DNA from: an archaeon
Lineage (GTDB): Archaea; Thermoproteota; Nitrososphaeria; Nitrososphaerales; Gagatemarchaeaceae
Length of the DNA stretch: 64,000 bases
NCBI GenBank assembly: GCA_021823325.1
Contig: JAKAOG010000001.1
Coordinates: 62,001-126,000 of the forward strand
Reading direction: 5' to 3'
Below the pieces are notes generated by a model that had not been told where the DNA came from, searched no databases, and saw only the letters and a list, made by a program, of their open reading frames with translations. Shown here piece after piece: positions 41,744-52,175 of the stretch (position 1 is its first letter; every line of letters begins with the position of its first letter). The position numbers were made by a program, and so were the translations under genes.

Positions 41744-43888
41744 ATGGACCCGGTCAACATCCCCTCGTACTTCGTCTGGCTGGTGTTCGTGCTTCCGTAC
41801 GTCGGCGCGCTAGCGGCGCCTCTGACCGGAAGAGGTCGGATCAGAGACGTAGTAGCGGTTGCCTTCCCGTTCCTCTCCGCCATGTTCGCCCTGGTCCTCC
41901 TCGTCCCGGTCATCGAGGGGCACACGATCGCACTGGTCAACTCCATCATCCCCGCGTCGGTCCCATGGATCCCAGAGCTGGGGATCAACTTCGGGGTGCT
42001 CTCTGACCCATACACCGTCATCATCGCTAACCTCGTCGCGTGGATCAGCTTCCTGGTCATGCTCTACAGCGTGGACTACATGAAGGGAGACAATGGGCTG
42101 ACGAGGTATTGGTTCTTCATGAGCTTCTTCATAGGGAGCATGCAGCTCATCGTCCTCTCAGACAACCTCCTGTCGCTCTTCATCGGATGGGAAGGGGTCG
42201 GGCTATGCAGCTACGCCCTGATCGGGTACTACTACCACGACGAGCGGGAGAACTGGGTAGGGACCCCCGGCTCCAAGGCGCTGGGGGAGGAGCAGGCCTA
42301 CGCGCCGTCGCACGCCGGGATGAAGGCGTTCTTCATGACGAGGATAGGCGACCTGGCGATGCTCGCAGGGATACTCATCCTGTTCATCACCTCCGGGACC
42401 TTCAACTACCATCAGCTCGCTACTTCGACAGGCTGGGCGACCACGCTCGCTGCGGGGGGGCTCCTCGTCCCGGTGGCGCTGCTCATCTTCGGCGGTGCGG
42501 TGGGCAAATCTGCCCAGTTCCCGCTCCAAGAATGGCTCCCTGACGCAATGGCTGGCCCTGCTCCCGTCTCCGCGCTTATACACGCGGCCACAATGGTGAA
42601 CGCAGGAGTGGTTCTGGTTGCGCGCATCGGTCCAATCTTCTACTTCGCGATGCAGTCGAATCCGGCGCTGATACAACCGTTCTTCATGGTGGTCGCGTGG
42701 ATCGGGGGAATCACCGCTTTCCTTGCTGCGACTCAAGCCATGGTCGGCTTCGAGCTGAAAAAGCTCCTCGCGTACTCCACAATATCACAGATCGGCTACA
42801 TGATGCTGGCTCTGGGGCTAGCCGGTCTGTCGACTAACTTCGCCGAAGGACTTTCGGCGGGACTCTACCAGTTGATGAGCCACGCGATCTTCAAGGCCGC
42901 CCTCTTCCTTATGGCGGGGGTCCTCATCCATCTCACGGGGACCAAGTACATCAACGAGATGGGAGGGCTCAAGGACAAGCTCAAGATCACATTCGCAGTC
43001 TTCCTCATCGCGGCGGCATCGCTTTCTGGGCTCCCGCCGCTGAGCGGGTTCTGGGCCAAAGACGCCGTGCTGGCTACAGCGTGGAACTCTGGTCAGTTCG
43101 GTCTATTCCTGCTCGGTTCGGCTACTGCCGGCATCACCGCCTTCTATGCCTTCAGGATGTTCGGACTGATCTTCTATGGTGCCCGTGAACAGCACCCCGA
43201 GGCGCTCGCCGGGACGCACGAGGTCAAGGAGCCCTCGCCCATCGGCTGGATCCCATACACGGTGCTCGGGGCAGGCACGGTCCTGGTCGGGCTGCTCGGC
43301 TTCGCGAATCTCGAAGGCTCGCTTCAAGCCTCTTCTATAGCCTACATCTACAGCCTGTTCACCGGAAGCGCGTTCTCTTCTCTGACCTCCGCCGCGTCGT
43401 TCGACATCGTCCCTGCGGGCATCACCCTGGTCTTCGTGCTGGTGGGCCTCCTGCTGGCGGTGCAGCTCTACGTGAGGAGGAAGGTCTCGCCCTCAAGCTT
43501 GGTAAAGGAGTCCGGCTTTGCCCACGGTGTCTACAGGTTCCTTGAAAACAGGTGGTACATCAACGCCGTCTACTACAAGGCCTTCGTCAACGCGCCGCTA
43601 CGGGCGTCGTACTGGACACTGGACCACTTCGAGATAGGCGTGCTACAGAGGGTGCACGGTGGGGGCGCGTCGCTCGCAGTCCGGCTCTCTGGTGCCGGGA
43701 ACTGGTTTGACAGGAACGTCGTCGACGCCGTTTCGGCCGACTTCGCGGCCGCCGGCAAGGCGCTTTCCAAGGCGTTCCGACGCGTCCAGACGGGAGTCCT
43801 CGAACAGTACGCCTTGGTGCTCGCCATCGGGCTCATATTGCTCCTCTTCTTCTTCCTGCTAGTCACGGGGTTGTATACATCGATATGA
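41744..43888 (+). CDS. nuoL: Complex I antiporter-like subunit NuoL
   Basis: 714 residues. NuoL motifs: FIGWEGVGLCSYALIGYYY near residue 147, GKSAQFPLQEWLPDAMAGP near 255 and KKLLAYSTISQIGYM near 338. A long C-terminal part (about residues 560-714) holds the amphipathic lateral helix that runs along the membrane arm, and an end helix with a Phe/Leu-rich segment. It is the distal pumping subunit. Its overlap with the next gene is 4 bp. Confidence 0.94.
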   Translation: MDPVNIPSYFVWLVFVLPYVGALAAPLTGRGRIRDVVAVAFPFLSAMFALVLLVPVIEGHTIALVNSIIPASVPWIPELGINFGVLSDPYTVIIANLVAWISFLVMLYSVDYMKGDNGLTRYWFFMSFFIGSMQLIVLSDNLLSLFIGWEGVGLCSYALIGYYYHDERENWVGTPGSKALGEEQAYAPSHAGMKAFFMTRIGDLAMLAGILILFITSGTFNYHQLATSTGWATTLAAGGLLVPVALLIFGGAVGKSAQFPLQEWLPDAMAGPAPVSALIHAATMVNAGVVLVARIGPIFYFAMQSNPALIQPFFMVVAWIGGITAFLAATQAMVGFELKKLLAYSTISQIGYMMLALGLAGLSTNFAEGLSAGLYQLMSHAIFKAALFLMAGVLIHLTGTKYINEMGGLKDKLKITFAVFLIAAASLSGLPPLSGFWAKDAVLATAWNSGQFGLFLLGSATAGITAFYAFRMFGLIFYGAREQHPEALAGTHEVKEPSPIGWIPYTVLGAGTVLVGLLGFANLEGSLQASSIAYIYSLFTGSAFSSLTSAASFDIVPAGITLVFVLVGLLLAVQLYVRRKVSPSSLVKESGFAHGVYRFLENRWYINAVYYKAFVNAPLRASYWTLDHFEIGVLQRVHGGGASLAVRLSGAGNWFDRNVVDAVSADFAAAGKALSKAFRRVQTGVLEQYALVLAIGLILLLFFFLLVTGLYTSI

Positions 43889-45366
43889 TCCCTATCCTTT
43901 CGGTCCTGCTGTTACTTCCGATAGCCTCAGCCGGGCCTGCCTATCTGGTCCTGGGGAAGAGCAGGAAAGCCGGACTGTGGTTCACGATCGGGGTGGCTCT
44001 GATAGAGCTCGCCCTCTCGCTCTACGTCTTCTATTCTGTCTACGCGAGCGCTCCCGCCGCTGGGTCCTACGCCTTCACCGAGCAGTACAGCTGGGTCAGC
44101 ATCTCAACCTTCGGAGTGAACTATCTGGTGGGGGTCGACGGCCTCAGCTCTCCCCTGGTCTTGGCCGCTGCTCTCCTCACCGTCTTCGCTCTTGTAGGGT
44201 CGAGGCGGCTTGTAGACAGCAAAGAGCCAGCCTACTACGCCCTCATCCTGCTCTTCGAGGGGGCAATCATCGGTGTATTCGTATCCCTCAATCTGGTGCT
44301 CTTCTACTTCTTCTGGGACCTGGTGATGATCCCGATGTTCTTCCTGATCGGAGTCTGGGGAGGAGACAGGAAGAAGTACGCCGCAATGAAGTTCATGATG
44401 TTCATCATAACAGGGAGCATGATCCTTCTGCTGGCGCTGCTCGCGGCGTACATGGGGGTCACACCTACGACTTTCGACATCCCCAGCCTCGCTGGGAGGA
44501 TCCCAGCAGGCATCCAGTATCTCCCACTCCTTGCATCATTCATAGGCTTCGGGATCAAGCTGCCGGTCTTCCCACTCCATAGCTGGCTCCCCGACGCCTA
44601 CACCCAGGCGCCCGCACCAGTGGCGGTCCTCCTGGCAGGGGTCCAGTCTGCTATGGGCGGCTATGGGATCATAAGGATCAGCATAGGCCTGTTCCCCCAG
44701 GCGTCCTACGTCTGGGCGTGGGGGTTCATGGCGGTGGGGATCACAACGATGTTCTACGGCGCATTCGTGGCCATCGTCTCAAAGGACCTCAGATCCATGT
44801 TCGCATACACAAGCATCGCTGGCATGGGGTTCGTGGTGTTCGGCTCCTTCGCCTCGGTGGCTTCGGGGAGCCCTCTCGGGATGGAAGGGGCTATACTCCA
44901 GATGTTCGTTCACGCCTTCACCGCCGGTGCGCTCTTCATGCTCGCAGGGTACATCCAGAAGGGGATAGGGACCACTGACGTGTCCTCCCTGAAGGGCCTG
45001 AGGACGCTCATCCCGCGGACGAGCACTCTTCTGGTGTTCGTCTGCGCGGCCGCCATGGCGCTCCCTCCGTTCGGTAGCTTCGTCGCAGAAGTGCTGGTGG
45101 TCGTCGGCGGGATAGCCGCGAGCCCGTACACGGCATTCACAATCCTCGTCCCGGTGATGATCGGCGGCTATCTTCTATGGATGATCAGAAAGACGGTACT
45201 CTCCTCGCCGGACGGCGGCGCGACAGGTACCGACATGCAAGGGATCGATGCGGGCGTCCTCGCGCTCTATCTTGTCCCTCTGATCATAATGCTCTTCTTC
45301 TCTGTCCTGGTCCTGGGGCCAGCCGCCCCCGTGGTGCAGCACCTGCTGCAGCTGGTGAGCCACTAA
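43885..45366 (+). CDS. nuoM2: Complex I antiporter-like subunit, NuoM paralogue 2
   Basis: 493 residues. The sequence is close to standard NuoM: FYFFWDLVMIPMFFLIGVWG near residue 139, GIKLPVFPLHSWLPDAYTQ near 225 and SKDLRSMFAYTSIAGMGF near 297. The buried Glu/Asp, Lys and His are in place, though the TM5 Glu is Asp in FWDLVMIP. This is the subunit expected in any NDH-1, so the other NuoM is the extra one. Confidence 0.93.
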   Translation: MIPILSVLLLLPIASAGPAYLVLGKSRKAGLWFTIGVALIELALSLYVFYSVYASAPAAGSYAFTEQYSWVSISTFGVNYLVGVDGLSSPLVLAAALLTVFALVGSRRLVDSKEPAYYALILLFEGAIIGVFVSLNLVLFYFFWDLVMIPMFFLIGVWGGDRKKYAAMKFMMFIITGSMILLLALLAAYMGVTPTTFDIPSLAGRIPAGIQYLPLLASFIGFGIKLPVFPLHSWLPDAYTQAPAPVAVLLAGVQSAMGGYGIIRISIGLFPQASYVWAWGFMAVGITTMFYGAFVAIVSKDLRSMFAYTSIAGMGFVVFGSFASVASGSPLGMEGAILQMFVHAFTAGALFMLAGYIQKGIGTTDVSSLKGLRTLIPRTSTLLVFVCAAAMALPPFGSFVAEVLVVVGGIAASPYTAFTILVPVMIGGYLLWMIRKTVLSSPDGGATGTDMQGIDAGVLALYLVPLIIMLFFSVLVLGPAAPVVQHLLQLVSH

Positions 45367-45367
45367 A

Positions 45368-46840
45368 ATGGAATACATACTCGCGGCCGTGATCTCGCTG
45401 GCCGCCGCGGCGCTCGGCGTGCCGGTCCTTCAGGTCATAGGCAACAGGCCCAGGGTCGGAGCATACCTCTCCATCGCCGCCATCTCAGCGGCCATCCTGT
45501 TCGTGGCGGCCAATACCGCCTTCGGAGGGACGGTCACATCCTTCGGCAGCCTGCTCGTGTCCGACGTCCTGGGAGACCTGTTCGCCCTCGTCGTACTCTC
45601 GGTCACCCTCGCAGTAGCCGTGGTCTCGCTCTACTCAGCCCACGACGGCCCCAGCGTCCCGTCGTACTACTCTCTGCTCGCTTTCTCAGGGCTGGGGATG
45701 CTGCTCCTCTCATACTCGGCCGACCTGCTCATGCTCTTCGTAGCATGGGAGCTGATGAGCCTCCCCACGTACGTCCTGGCGGGGTTCGACAAGAAGAGGA
45801 TACAGTCCAACGAGGCCGCCGCCAAATATGCCATTCTCGGAGCGCTGTCTTCCGCCATAATACTTTACGCGATGAGCCTGACGTACGGGGTGACAGGGAC
45901 CACCCAGATATCGGGCATCCTGGAGAAGCTGGCGGGCCAGCCTTTCAACCCCCTGATCAGCGTGGCGATACTCCTCTTCATCGTCGGCTTCGGGTTCAAG
46001 ATGTCTATCGTCCCGTTCCACATGTGGGTCCCAGACACTTACGAGGGCTCACCCCCTGCGGTGGCTACGCTCTTCGCCTCGGCGACGAAGAAGGCGGGGT
46101 TCGTGGCTGCGATACGCGTGGTCCTTGCGATCGCCACGGTCTATTCCCTGACACCCAATTCGGCGTTCTCCCTCGCCAATGTTCTCGCTGTCCTTGCGGT
46201 CGTCACAATGACCTTCGGAAACGTGGCCGCCCTGACCCAGAAGAGCATGACGAGGCTGCTGGCTTACTCGAGCATCGCACAGGCAGGCTACATTCTGATC
46301 GGGTTCTCGATCTTTGCCTACAGCCAGCAGACCGGGTTGTTCACTTACAACGCGATGCTAGGGATGACCGGTTCGTTGCTGCATATTGTCAACCATGCCA
46401 TCATGAAGGGGGCCGCCTTCCTCGCGGCGATGCTAGTGATCCTGCAGTTGAAGAGGGGAGACCTGGGCGCTTACAACGGGCTCGCGAAGAGGATGCCCAT
46501 AACGGCTTTCACGATAGCTGTCTCGTTCTTGGCCCTTGCAGGGGTGCCCCCCCTAGCTGGGTTCTGGAGCAAGCTCCTGTTGTTCATCTCGGTGATCAAC
46601 ACCCCGCTGGCTTGGGTCGCCGTAGCGGCCATCCTGAACAGCGCGTTCAGCCTTGGGTACTACCTGTGGGTCATCAAGCGGATGTATCTGGATCCAGGGG
46701 AGAGCACAGAGAGGGTCAAGGAGCCGTTCTGGTTCGTGGTGGTCTTCGCCGTGCTTGTCGGCCTCATCATTGGGATAGGGCTCTTCCCACAGCAGGTCAT
46801 CAGCTTGGCCTCTAGCGCCGCCTCGAGCGTCTTCCACTGA
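45368..46840 (+). CDS. nuoN: Complex I antiporter-like subunit NuoN
   Basis: 490 residues, ATG one base after nuoM2. Motifs LMLFVAWELMSLPTYVLAGF near residue 119 and GFGFKMSIVPFHMWVPDTYEG near 210, with SMTRLLAYSSIAQAGYILIG near 295, are NuoN signatures. It ends the membrane-arm run. The 66 bp to the ATP synthase operon include the next promoter. Confidence 0.94.
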   Translation: MEYILAAVISLAAAALGVPVLQVIGNRPRVGAYLSIAAISAAILFVAANTAFGGTVTSFGSLLVSDVLGDLFALVVLSVTLAVAVVSLYSAHDGPSVPSYYSLLAFSGLGMLLLSYSADLLMLFVAWELMSLPTYVLAGFDKKRIQSNEAAAKYAILGALSSAIILYAMSLTYGVTGTTQISGILEKLAGQPFNPLISVAILLFIVGFGFKMSIVPFHMWVPDTYEGSPPAVATLFASATKKAGFVAAIRVVLAIATVYSLTPNSAFSLANVLAVLAVVTMTFGNVAALTQKSMTRLLAYSSIAQAGYILIGFSIFAYSQQTGLFTYNAMLGMTGSLLHIVNHAIMKGAAFLAAMLVILQLKRGDLGAYNGLAKRMPITAFTIAVSFLALAGVPPLAGFWSKLLLFISVINTPLAWVAVAAILNSAFSLGYYLWVIKRMYLDPGESTERVKEPFWFVVVFAVLVGLIIGIGLFPQQVISLASSAASSVFH

Positions 46841-46877
46841 GCCTGGCTCTTTCTTTCACGTTTCATCCGATGAACCC

Positions 46878-46885
46878 CTAAATAC
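46878..46885 (+). promoter_or_regulatory. TATA-like box for the A-ATP synthase operon
   Basis: CCTAAATA, centred 26 nt before the atpE ATG at 46907; leaderless start. Confidence 0.5.
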
Positions 46886-46906
46886 CTACCAGAGCCCGGT
46901 CGGTTT

Positions 46907-47500
46907 ATGGGCCTGGAGGAGATCATAGCGAGGATCAGCCAGGAAGCTTCCGACCAGGCGGGGAAGATTGTCGCAGACGCGAACGCCGAAGCATCGCGGA
47001 TACTCGCAGACGCGAAGGCGAGGGCAGACTCTGAGCTCTCGTCGGCGAAGGCGCAGGCAGAGAGAGAGGTAAGGGAGGAGAAGCTGCGTTCCGTCGCGTC
47101 AGCTAGGCTTGCTGCAAAGAGGGAGCTCCTCCAAGCAAGAGAGGACGTCATCCGCCGTTATGAAGCTGGAATCGCGGACGCCCTGGACGACTTCGCAAAG
47201 TCTGACGACTACCCGAAATTCCTCATCAAGGTGATAGATGACGGGGTTTCCAAGATAGGCAAAGACGCCAAGGTCCAGGTCAACGCCCACGACAAGGCAT
47301 TGCTGAAGGGGAAGAAGGTGGCCGCAGAAGTCTCCAAAGAAGAGATAGACTGCAAGGGAGGCGCAATCATTTCATCGGCGGACGGAAGGAGGCGCGTCGA
47401 CAACACCGTAGAGTCGCTGCTGAGGGAAAGGGGAGATGCGATAAGGCTGAAGCTCCTCGACCAGGTCTTCGCAGACGGCTCGAAAAAGACCGGTTCCTAG
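46907..47500 (+). CDS. atpE: A-type ATP synthase subunit E
   Basis: 197 residues. A long N-terminal coiled coil rich in Ala, Glu, Lys and Arg (ANAEASRILADAKARADSEL) and a C-terminal globular domain (CKGGAIISSADGRRRVDNT). This is the peripheral-stalk subunit that pairs with subunit H. It leads the operon E-C-F-A-B-D-x-H-I-K. The next gene starts at the adjacent base. Confidence 0.92.
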   Translation: MGLEEIIARISQEASDQAGKIVADANAEASRILADAKARADSELSSAKAQAEREVREEKLRSVASARLAAKRELLQAREDVIRRYEAGIADALDDFAKSDDYPKFLIKVIDDGVSKIGKDAKVQVNAHDKALLKGKKVAAEVSKEEIDCKGGAIISSADGRRRVDNTVESLLRERGDAIRLKLLDQVFADGSKKTGS

Positions 47501-48574
47501 GTGGGCGCGGTGGTCGACGCAATGTACGCCTATGCCAACGCAAGGGTCAAGGCGATGCAGTCTGACCTGTTCTCCCAGGCGAAGTTCGAGTCGCTCATCT
47601 CCACGAAAGACTTCGGCGAACTTGCCCACGAGCTGAACGTCACCGTCTACAAGGAGGATCTGGCCACGCTCGCCGTCAAGTATTCAGGTGCAGACCTCAT
47701 CGAGGCTGCGATACACAGGCACCTGGTCCGGGTCTCGAAGACCATCTTGCTTCTGACCCCAGATGACTCGAAGGACGTCGTGTCCCTCATACTCGGGAGA
47801 TGGGACATCAGGAACCTGGGCCTGATCATTACGTCCAAGGCTATGGGCTACCCACTCGGTCAGATGACCGACGTGTTCCTGGTTTCAAGCACCGACTTCC
47901 CATTGGGACCGATGGCTGGCGTCCTCTCGTATCTGGACCTGAAGGAACTATCTGAGATGAAAGACGTCGCCAACGTGGTCACCTGGGCGAGCAAGAGGTA
48001 CGGCGGAGACTTTGAGGCCTATCTCGAAAAATACAGGACTGACGGGGATATCGGCCCCCTCCTCCTCCAGCTCGAACTGACCTATCTGAGGAAGCTGGTG
48101 CTTTCGGTCCAAGGAAGGTCTGGTGCGGACGCGAGGGTGGCCTCGGCCCTAAAAGCGACCATAGACGAGAAGAACATAGTGGCCTTGATGAAAGGGAAAC
48201 AACGGGGTACAGGCGCACAGGACATGCAGCGGTACCTGGTCGAGGGTGGGAACCTGTCCGTTTCGACTCTGAACGACCTCTACAGGGCCGCTAACGTCGA
48301 AGAGCTCGTCGACGGGATCAAGCACCTGTATGACCTGAGCGAAGCTCTCCCATCCTATAGAGAAGAAGGGCTCGTAGCCCTGGAGAACCTCCTGAGCAGA
48401 AGGGTGGCCCAGAAGACGATCGCGTCCTTGAAGGTCGCTCCTCCCTCTTTGTCGTCCATAGTGGCGTATATGATGCTGAAAGACCTCGAAGTGGACAACC
48501 TCATCAAAATAATCCGCGGAAAAGAGTACGGCGTCCCGGACAAGGAAATCAGGAGCTCGCTGGTCTATGCTTGA
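47501..48574 (+). CDS. atpC: A-type ATP synthase subunit C
   Basis: 357 residues, GTG start. All-helical protein of the V-ATPase subunit d/A-ATPase subunit C family, with the early YAYANARVKAMQSDL and repeats of the type RWDIRNLGLIITSKAMG. It caps the c-ring and links it to the central stalk. A GTG at 47510 is also possible. Confidence 0.9.
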   Translation: MGAVVDAMYAYANARVKAMQSDLFSQAKFESLISTKDFGELAHELNVTVYKEDLATLAVKYSGADLIEAAIHRHLVRVSKTILLLTPDDSKDVVSLILGRWDIRNLGLIITSKAMGYPLGQMTDVFLVSSTDFPLGPMAGVLSYLDLKELSEMKDVANVVTWASKRYGGDFEAYLEKYRTDGDIGPLLLQLELTYLRKLVLSVQGRSGADARVASALKATIDEKNIVALMKGKQRGTGAQDMQRYLVEGGNLSVSTLNDLYRAANVEELVDGIKHLYDLSEALPSYREEGLVALENLLSRRVAQKTIASLKVAPPSLSSIVAYMMLKDLEVDNLIKIIRGKEYGVPDKEIRSSLVYA

Positions 48575-48596
48575 CCGCGGGAATGGGGGCTCCTAG

Positions 48597-48926
48597 ATGC
48601 CCACCAAAGGGGATAAGACCGTCGTCATCGGCGAAGACAAGGTGACCCTCGGGTTCCGCATGGCTGGCATAGCGGAGTGGTACACGGCCGAAGGCGAAGA
48701 GGGCGCCAGGAAGCTGTCAGAACTCCTAGGCAGGGACGACGTCGGGATCATCATCGCAAGCAACTCTCTCAGGAAGGCGATGGACTGGAAGCTCCAGAGC
48801 AAGGTCGAGGCATCCTCGAAGCCCATAGTCGTGTTCGTTCCCAGCAAGGCCGGAGAAGAGGAGGGCGGCGATGAGACTTCGCTTCAGGACCTCATCAGAA
48901 AGTCGATAGGGATAAATCTGGAATGA
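48597..48926 (+). CDS. atpF: A-type ATP synthase subunit F
   Basis: 109 residues. It has the Rossmann-like fold of subunit [19 protein letters not shown] then [18 protein letters not shown] and the C-terminal helix [11 protein letters not shown]. It sits in the central stalk and helps couple rotation to catalysis. Confidence 0.9.
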   Translation: MPTKGDKTVVIGEDKVTLGFRMAGIAEWYTAEGEEGARKLSELLGRDDVGIIIASNSLRKAMDWKLQSKVEASSKPIVVFVPSKAGEEEGGDETSLQDLIRKSIGINLE

Positions 48927-48948
48927 GAGGGGGAGGCAAAAACATCCA

Positions 48949-50730
48949 TTGGGAATCATAGTAAAGATCTCTGGCCCTGTAGTGGAAGCCGAACAGATGA
49001 GAGACGCGAAGATGTACGACGTCGTAAGGGTCGGCGAAGAGGGCCTCATCGGAGAGGTGATCCGCCTCGCCGGGAAGAGAGTCGCGATCCAGGTGTACGA
49101 GGATACGGCTGGGATAAAGCCGGGCGAAAAGGTGGAGAACACGGGAGCGCCGCTCTCAGCTGAGCTCGGTCCGGGGCTCGCAACATCGATCTTCGACGGG
49201 ATTCAGAGGCCGCTTCCTGTCATCAAGGACAGGGTCGGGGACATCATCAAGAGAGGGGTTTTCGCCGAGGCGCTCGACAAGAAGAAGAAGTGGAAGTTCG
49301 TCCCATCGGTCAAGCGGGGGGAGAAGGTCGAGACGGGCGACGTGGTCGGAACGGTGCAGGAGACTGCCTCTACCCTCCACAAGGTCCTCGTCCCGTCCGG
49401 GGTCAGCGGAGAAATTTCTGAGATCAGCGATGGCTCGTTCACCGTGGAAGAGCCCGTCTTCGCGGTGAAGGGGGCGGGCGGAACCAAGCGTCTTCCTATG
49501 ATGCAGCGGTGGGAAGTGAGGAGGCCCAGGCCATATGCGCAGAAGCTTCAACCCAACAGGCCCCTTGTCACGGGCCAGAGGGTCATCGACGCTTTCTTCC
49601 CCGTCGCAAGGGGAGGCTCCGCCTGCATTCCTGGCCCGTTCGGATCAGGCAAGACCGTCACCCAACAGCAGCTCGCGAAGTGGGCAGACGCGGACGTGGT
49701 GGTTTACGTAGGGTGCGGAGAGAGGGGGAACGAGATGACGGAGGTTCTCACCACCTTCCCTGAGCTCGAGGACCCCCGGAACAAGAGGCCGCTTATGGAC
49801 CGCACGATACTCATAGCCAACACGTCAAACATGCCGGTCGCGGCGAGGGAGGCGAGCATCTACACGGGGATCACCATCGCCGAATACTACAGAGACATGG
49901 GATACGCCGTGGCGCTCATGGCGGACAGCACCTCGAGGTGGGCAGAGGCGCTAAGAGAGATCAGCGGCAGGCTCGAAGAGATGCCGGGCGAGGAAGGGTA
50001 TCCTGCGTATCTCGGCAGGAGGCTCGCGGAGTTCTATGAAAGGGCCGGGAGCGTGGTCACGCTTGGTAAGGGGAAGAAGGAAGGGTCGGTCAGCGTCATC
50101 GGCGCCGTGTCTCCGCCAGGCGGCGACATCTCGGAGCCCGTGTCGCAGAACACCCTGAGGGTAACCAGGGCGTTCTGGGGCCTCGACGCCAGCCTTGCCT
50201 CAAGGAGGCACTTCCCGTCTATCAACTGGCTTACCAGCTACTCTCTGTACAAGGACGTGCTCGCCGACTGGTACTCGGCCAACGTTTCTGCCGACTTCAT
50301 GGAGATGCAGTCGAAGTCGATGCTCATCCTCCAGCAGGAGGCCGAGCTCCAAGAGATCGTGCAGCTGGTCGGACCGGACGCGCTCCCAGAAAGGGAGAGG
50401 GCCGTGCTCGACGCGGCCAGGATGATCAGGGAAGACTTCCTTCAGCAGAGCGCCTACCACGAGGTCGACACGTTCACTTCGATGAAGAAAGACAGGATGA
50501 TGCTGAAGGTCATACTCACGTTCCACGACCTCGAGCTCAAGGCAGTAGAGTCAGGGATACCCCTGTCGAAGGTCCTGTCTCTAGACGTCAGGGGAAGGAT
50601 TGGCAGGATGAAGGAGATCCCCGAGGACGCTGCCCAAGCAGACATCACGAAGCTCCTCGACGACACAGAAGCATCATTCAAATCGCTCGCACCGGAAATG
50701 CAGGCGGGCGCGACCGAGGGAGCGAGATAG
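48949..50730 (+). CDS. atpA: A-type ATP synthase catalytic subunit A
   Basis: 593 residues, TTG start. Walker [10 protein letters not shown] near residue 228, the catalytic Glu in GERGNEMTE near 256, Walker B-type [11 protein letters not shown] near 324 and the non-homologous insert of A/V-type subunits (about residues 110-190). It binds and turns over ATP. No intein is present. The gene is 2 bp from atpB. Confidence 0.96.
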   Translation: MGIIVKISGPVVEAEQMRDAKMYDVVRVGEEGLIGEVIRLAGKRVAIQVYEDTAGIKPGEKVENTGAPLSAELGPGLATSIFDGIQRPLPVIKDRVGDIIKRGVFAEALDKKKKWKFVPSVKRGEKVETGDVVGTVQETASTLHKVLVPSGVSGEISEISDGSFTVEEPVFAVKGAGGTKRLPMMQRWEVRRPRPYAQKLQPNRPLVTGQRVIDAFFPVARGGSACIPGPFGSGKTVTQQQLAKWADADVVVYVGCGERGNEMTEVLTTFPELEDPRNKRPLMDRTILIANTSNMPVAAREASIYTGITIAEYYRDMGYAVALMADSTSRWAEALREISGRLEEMPGEEGYPAYLGRRLAEFYERAGSVVTLGKGKKEGSVSVIGAVSPPGGDISEPVSQNTLRVTRAFWGLDASLASRRHFPSINWLTSYSLYKDVLADWYSANVSADFMEMQSKSMLILQQEAELQEIVQLVGPDALPERERAVLDAARMIREDFLQQSAYHEVDTFTSMKKDRMMLKVILTFHDLELKAVESGIPLSKVLSLDVRGRIGRMKEIPEDAAQADITKLLDDTEASFKSLAPEMQAGATEGAR

Positions 50731-50731
50731 C

Positions 50732-52123
50732 ATGAGCGAGATAGAGTATACGTCGGTGACAAGGGTAGCAGGTCCGCTCCTCTTCTTGGAGGGCGTGAAC
50801 GACGCAGGATACAACGACCTAGTGGAGATCACGCTTCCGAACGGGGAGACCAAGAACGGTCAAGTCCTCGACACCAGCGCAGGTCTCGCCGTCGTGCAGA
50901 TATTCGGGACCACCACCGGGCTCGACCTCCCCAACACCCGTGTGAAGTTCAAGGGAGAGACAGTGAAGCTTCCAGTTTCAGACGCGATGCTTGGGAGGAT
51001 ATTCAACGGGCTAGGCGTGCCAAGAGACGGTGGGCCGAGGATCGTCTCCAGCGAGCGGCCGGACATCTCCGGAGGAGCGATCAACCCCTATTCGAGGGCA
51101 GAGCCTTCCGAGTTCATTCAGTCAGGGATCTCTTCGATCGACCTGATGAACACGCTCGTCAGAGGCCAGAAACTCCCGATCTTTTCAGGGGCGGGGCTCC
51201 CGCATAACGACCTCGTAGCCCAGATCGCAAGGCAGGCTAAGGTCCTTGGCAAGGAAGAGAGCTTTGCTGTCGTCTTCGGCGCCATGGGGCTCACCAGCGA
51301 AGAAGCGAACTTCTTCATCAAGGACTTCGAGAACACAGGTGCGCTCGAGAGGGCCGTGCTCTTCCTCAACCTCGCCGACGAGCCTTCGATGGAACGCATC
51401 ATCACGCCCAGGATGGCCCTGACTACAGCCGAGTATCTAGCGTTCAGCCAGGATATGCACGTGCTCGTGATACTCAGCGACATGACCAACTATTGCGAGT
51501 CGCTCAGGGAAGTCTCCTCTGCCCGAGAAGAGGTCCCTGGACGCAGAGGATACCCCGGGTACATGTACACCGACCTTTCCTCTATCTATGAAAGAGCGGG
51601 CAGGATCAAGGGGAAGAAGGGCTCCATCACCCAGATACCGATACTTTCCATGCCGGGAGACGACATCACCCACCCCATCGCAGACCTCACGGGGTACATC
51701 ACGGAGGGCCAAGTGGTCATGAGCCGCGACCTTCACCGCAGGGGTGTCTATCCGCCGATAGACGTCCTTCCGTCGCTTTCCAGGCTGATGAACCAGGGGA
51801 TAGGAAAGGGGAGGACCAGAGACGACCATAGGGGGGTGGCGGACCAGCTTTACGCCGCGTACGCACAGGGGAAGGACCTCAGGAGCCTCAGCGCGATCGT
51901 GGGGGAAGCAGCCCTCACAGAGACTGACAGGGTCTACCTTAAGCTGGCAGACAAGTTCGAGAAGGAGTTCGTGTCACAAGGGAAATACGAAGACAGGACC
52001 ATCGAGGACGACCTCAGGATAGGGTGGAGACTCCTCAGCGCCCTGCCGCAGGGAGACCTAAAGAGGGTCAAGAAGGACTTCATCGACATGTACTACAAGC
52101 CCCAGGCGGCATCGCCGTCCTGA
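50732..52123 (+). CDS. atpB: A-type ATP synthase regulatory subunit B
   Basis: 463 residues. The nucleotide-loop equivalent reads [10 protein letters not shown] near residue 152 and lacks the Walker lysine, as in all B subunits. [15 protein letters not shown] near 276 and [11 protein letters not shown] near 348 are family signatures. It alternates with A in the headpiece. Confidence 0.95.
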   Translation: MSEIEYTSVTRVAGPLLFLEGVNDAGYNDLVEITLPNGETKNGQVLDTSAGLAVVQIFGTTTGLDLPNTRVKFKGETVKLPVSDAMLGRIFNGLGVPRDGGPRIVSSERPDISGGAINPYSRAEPSEFIQSGISSIDLMNTLVRGQKLPIFSGAGLPHNDLVAQIARQAKVLGKEESFAVVFGAMGLTSEEANFFIKDFENTGALERAVLFLNLADEPSMERIITPRMALTTAEYLAFSQDMHVLVILSDMTNYCESLREVSSAREEVPGRRGYPGYMYTDLSSIYERAGRIKGKKGSITQIPILSMPGDDITHPIADLTGYITEGQVVMSRDLHRRGVYPPIDVLPSLSRLMNQGIGKGRTRDDHRGVADQLYAAYAQGKDLRSLSAIVGEAALTETDRVYLKLADKFEKEFVSQGKYEDRTIEDDLRIGWRLLSALPQGDLKRVKKDFIDMYYKPQAASPS

Positions 52124-52175
52124 CGTGACCAGGTGAAACCTCACGTCCTCGCGAGACTCAGTAAAGCCCACCAGG

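Noticed and set aside
45745-46815. 356-codon plus-strand open frame
   Set aside because: Out-of-frame shadow of nuoN.
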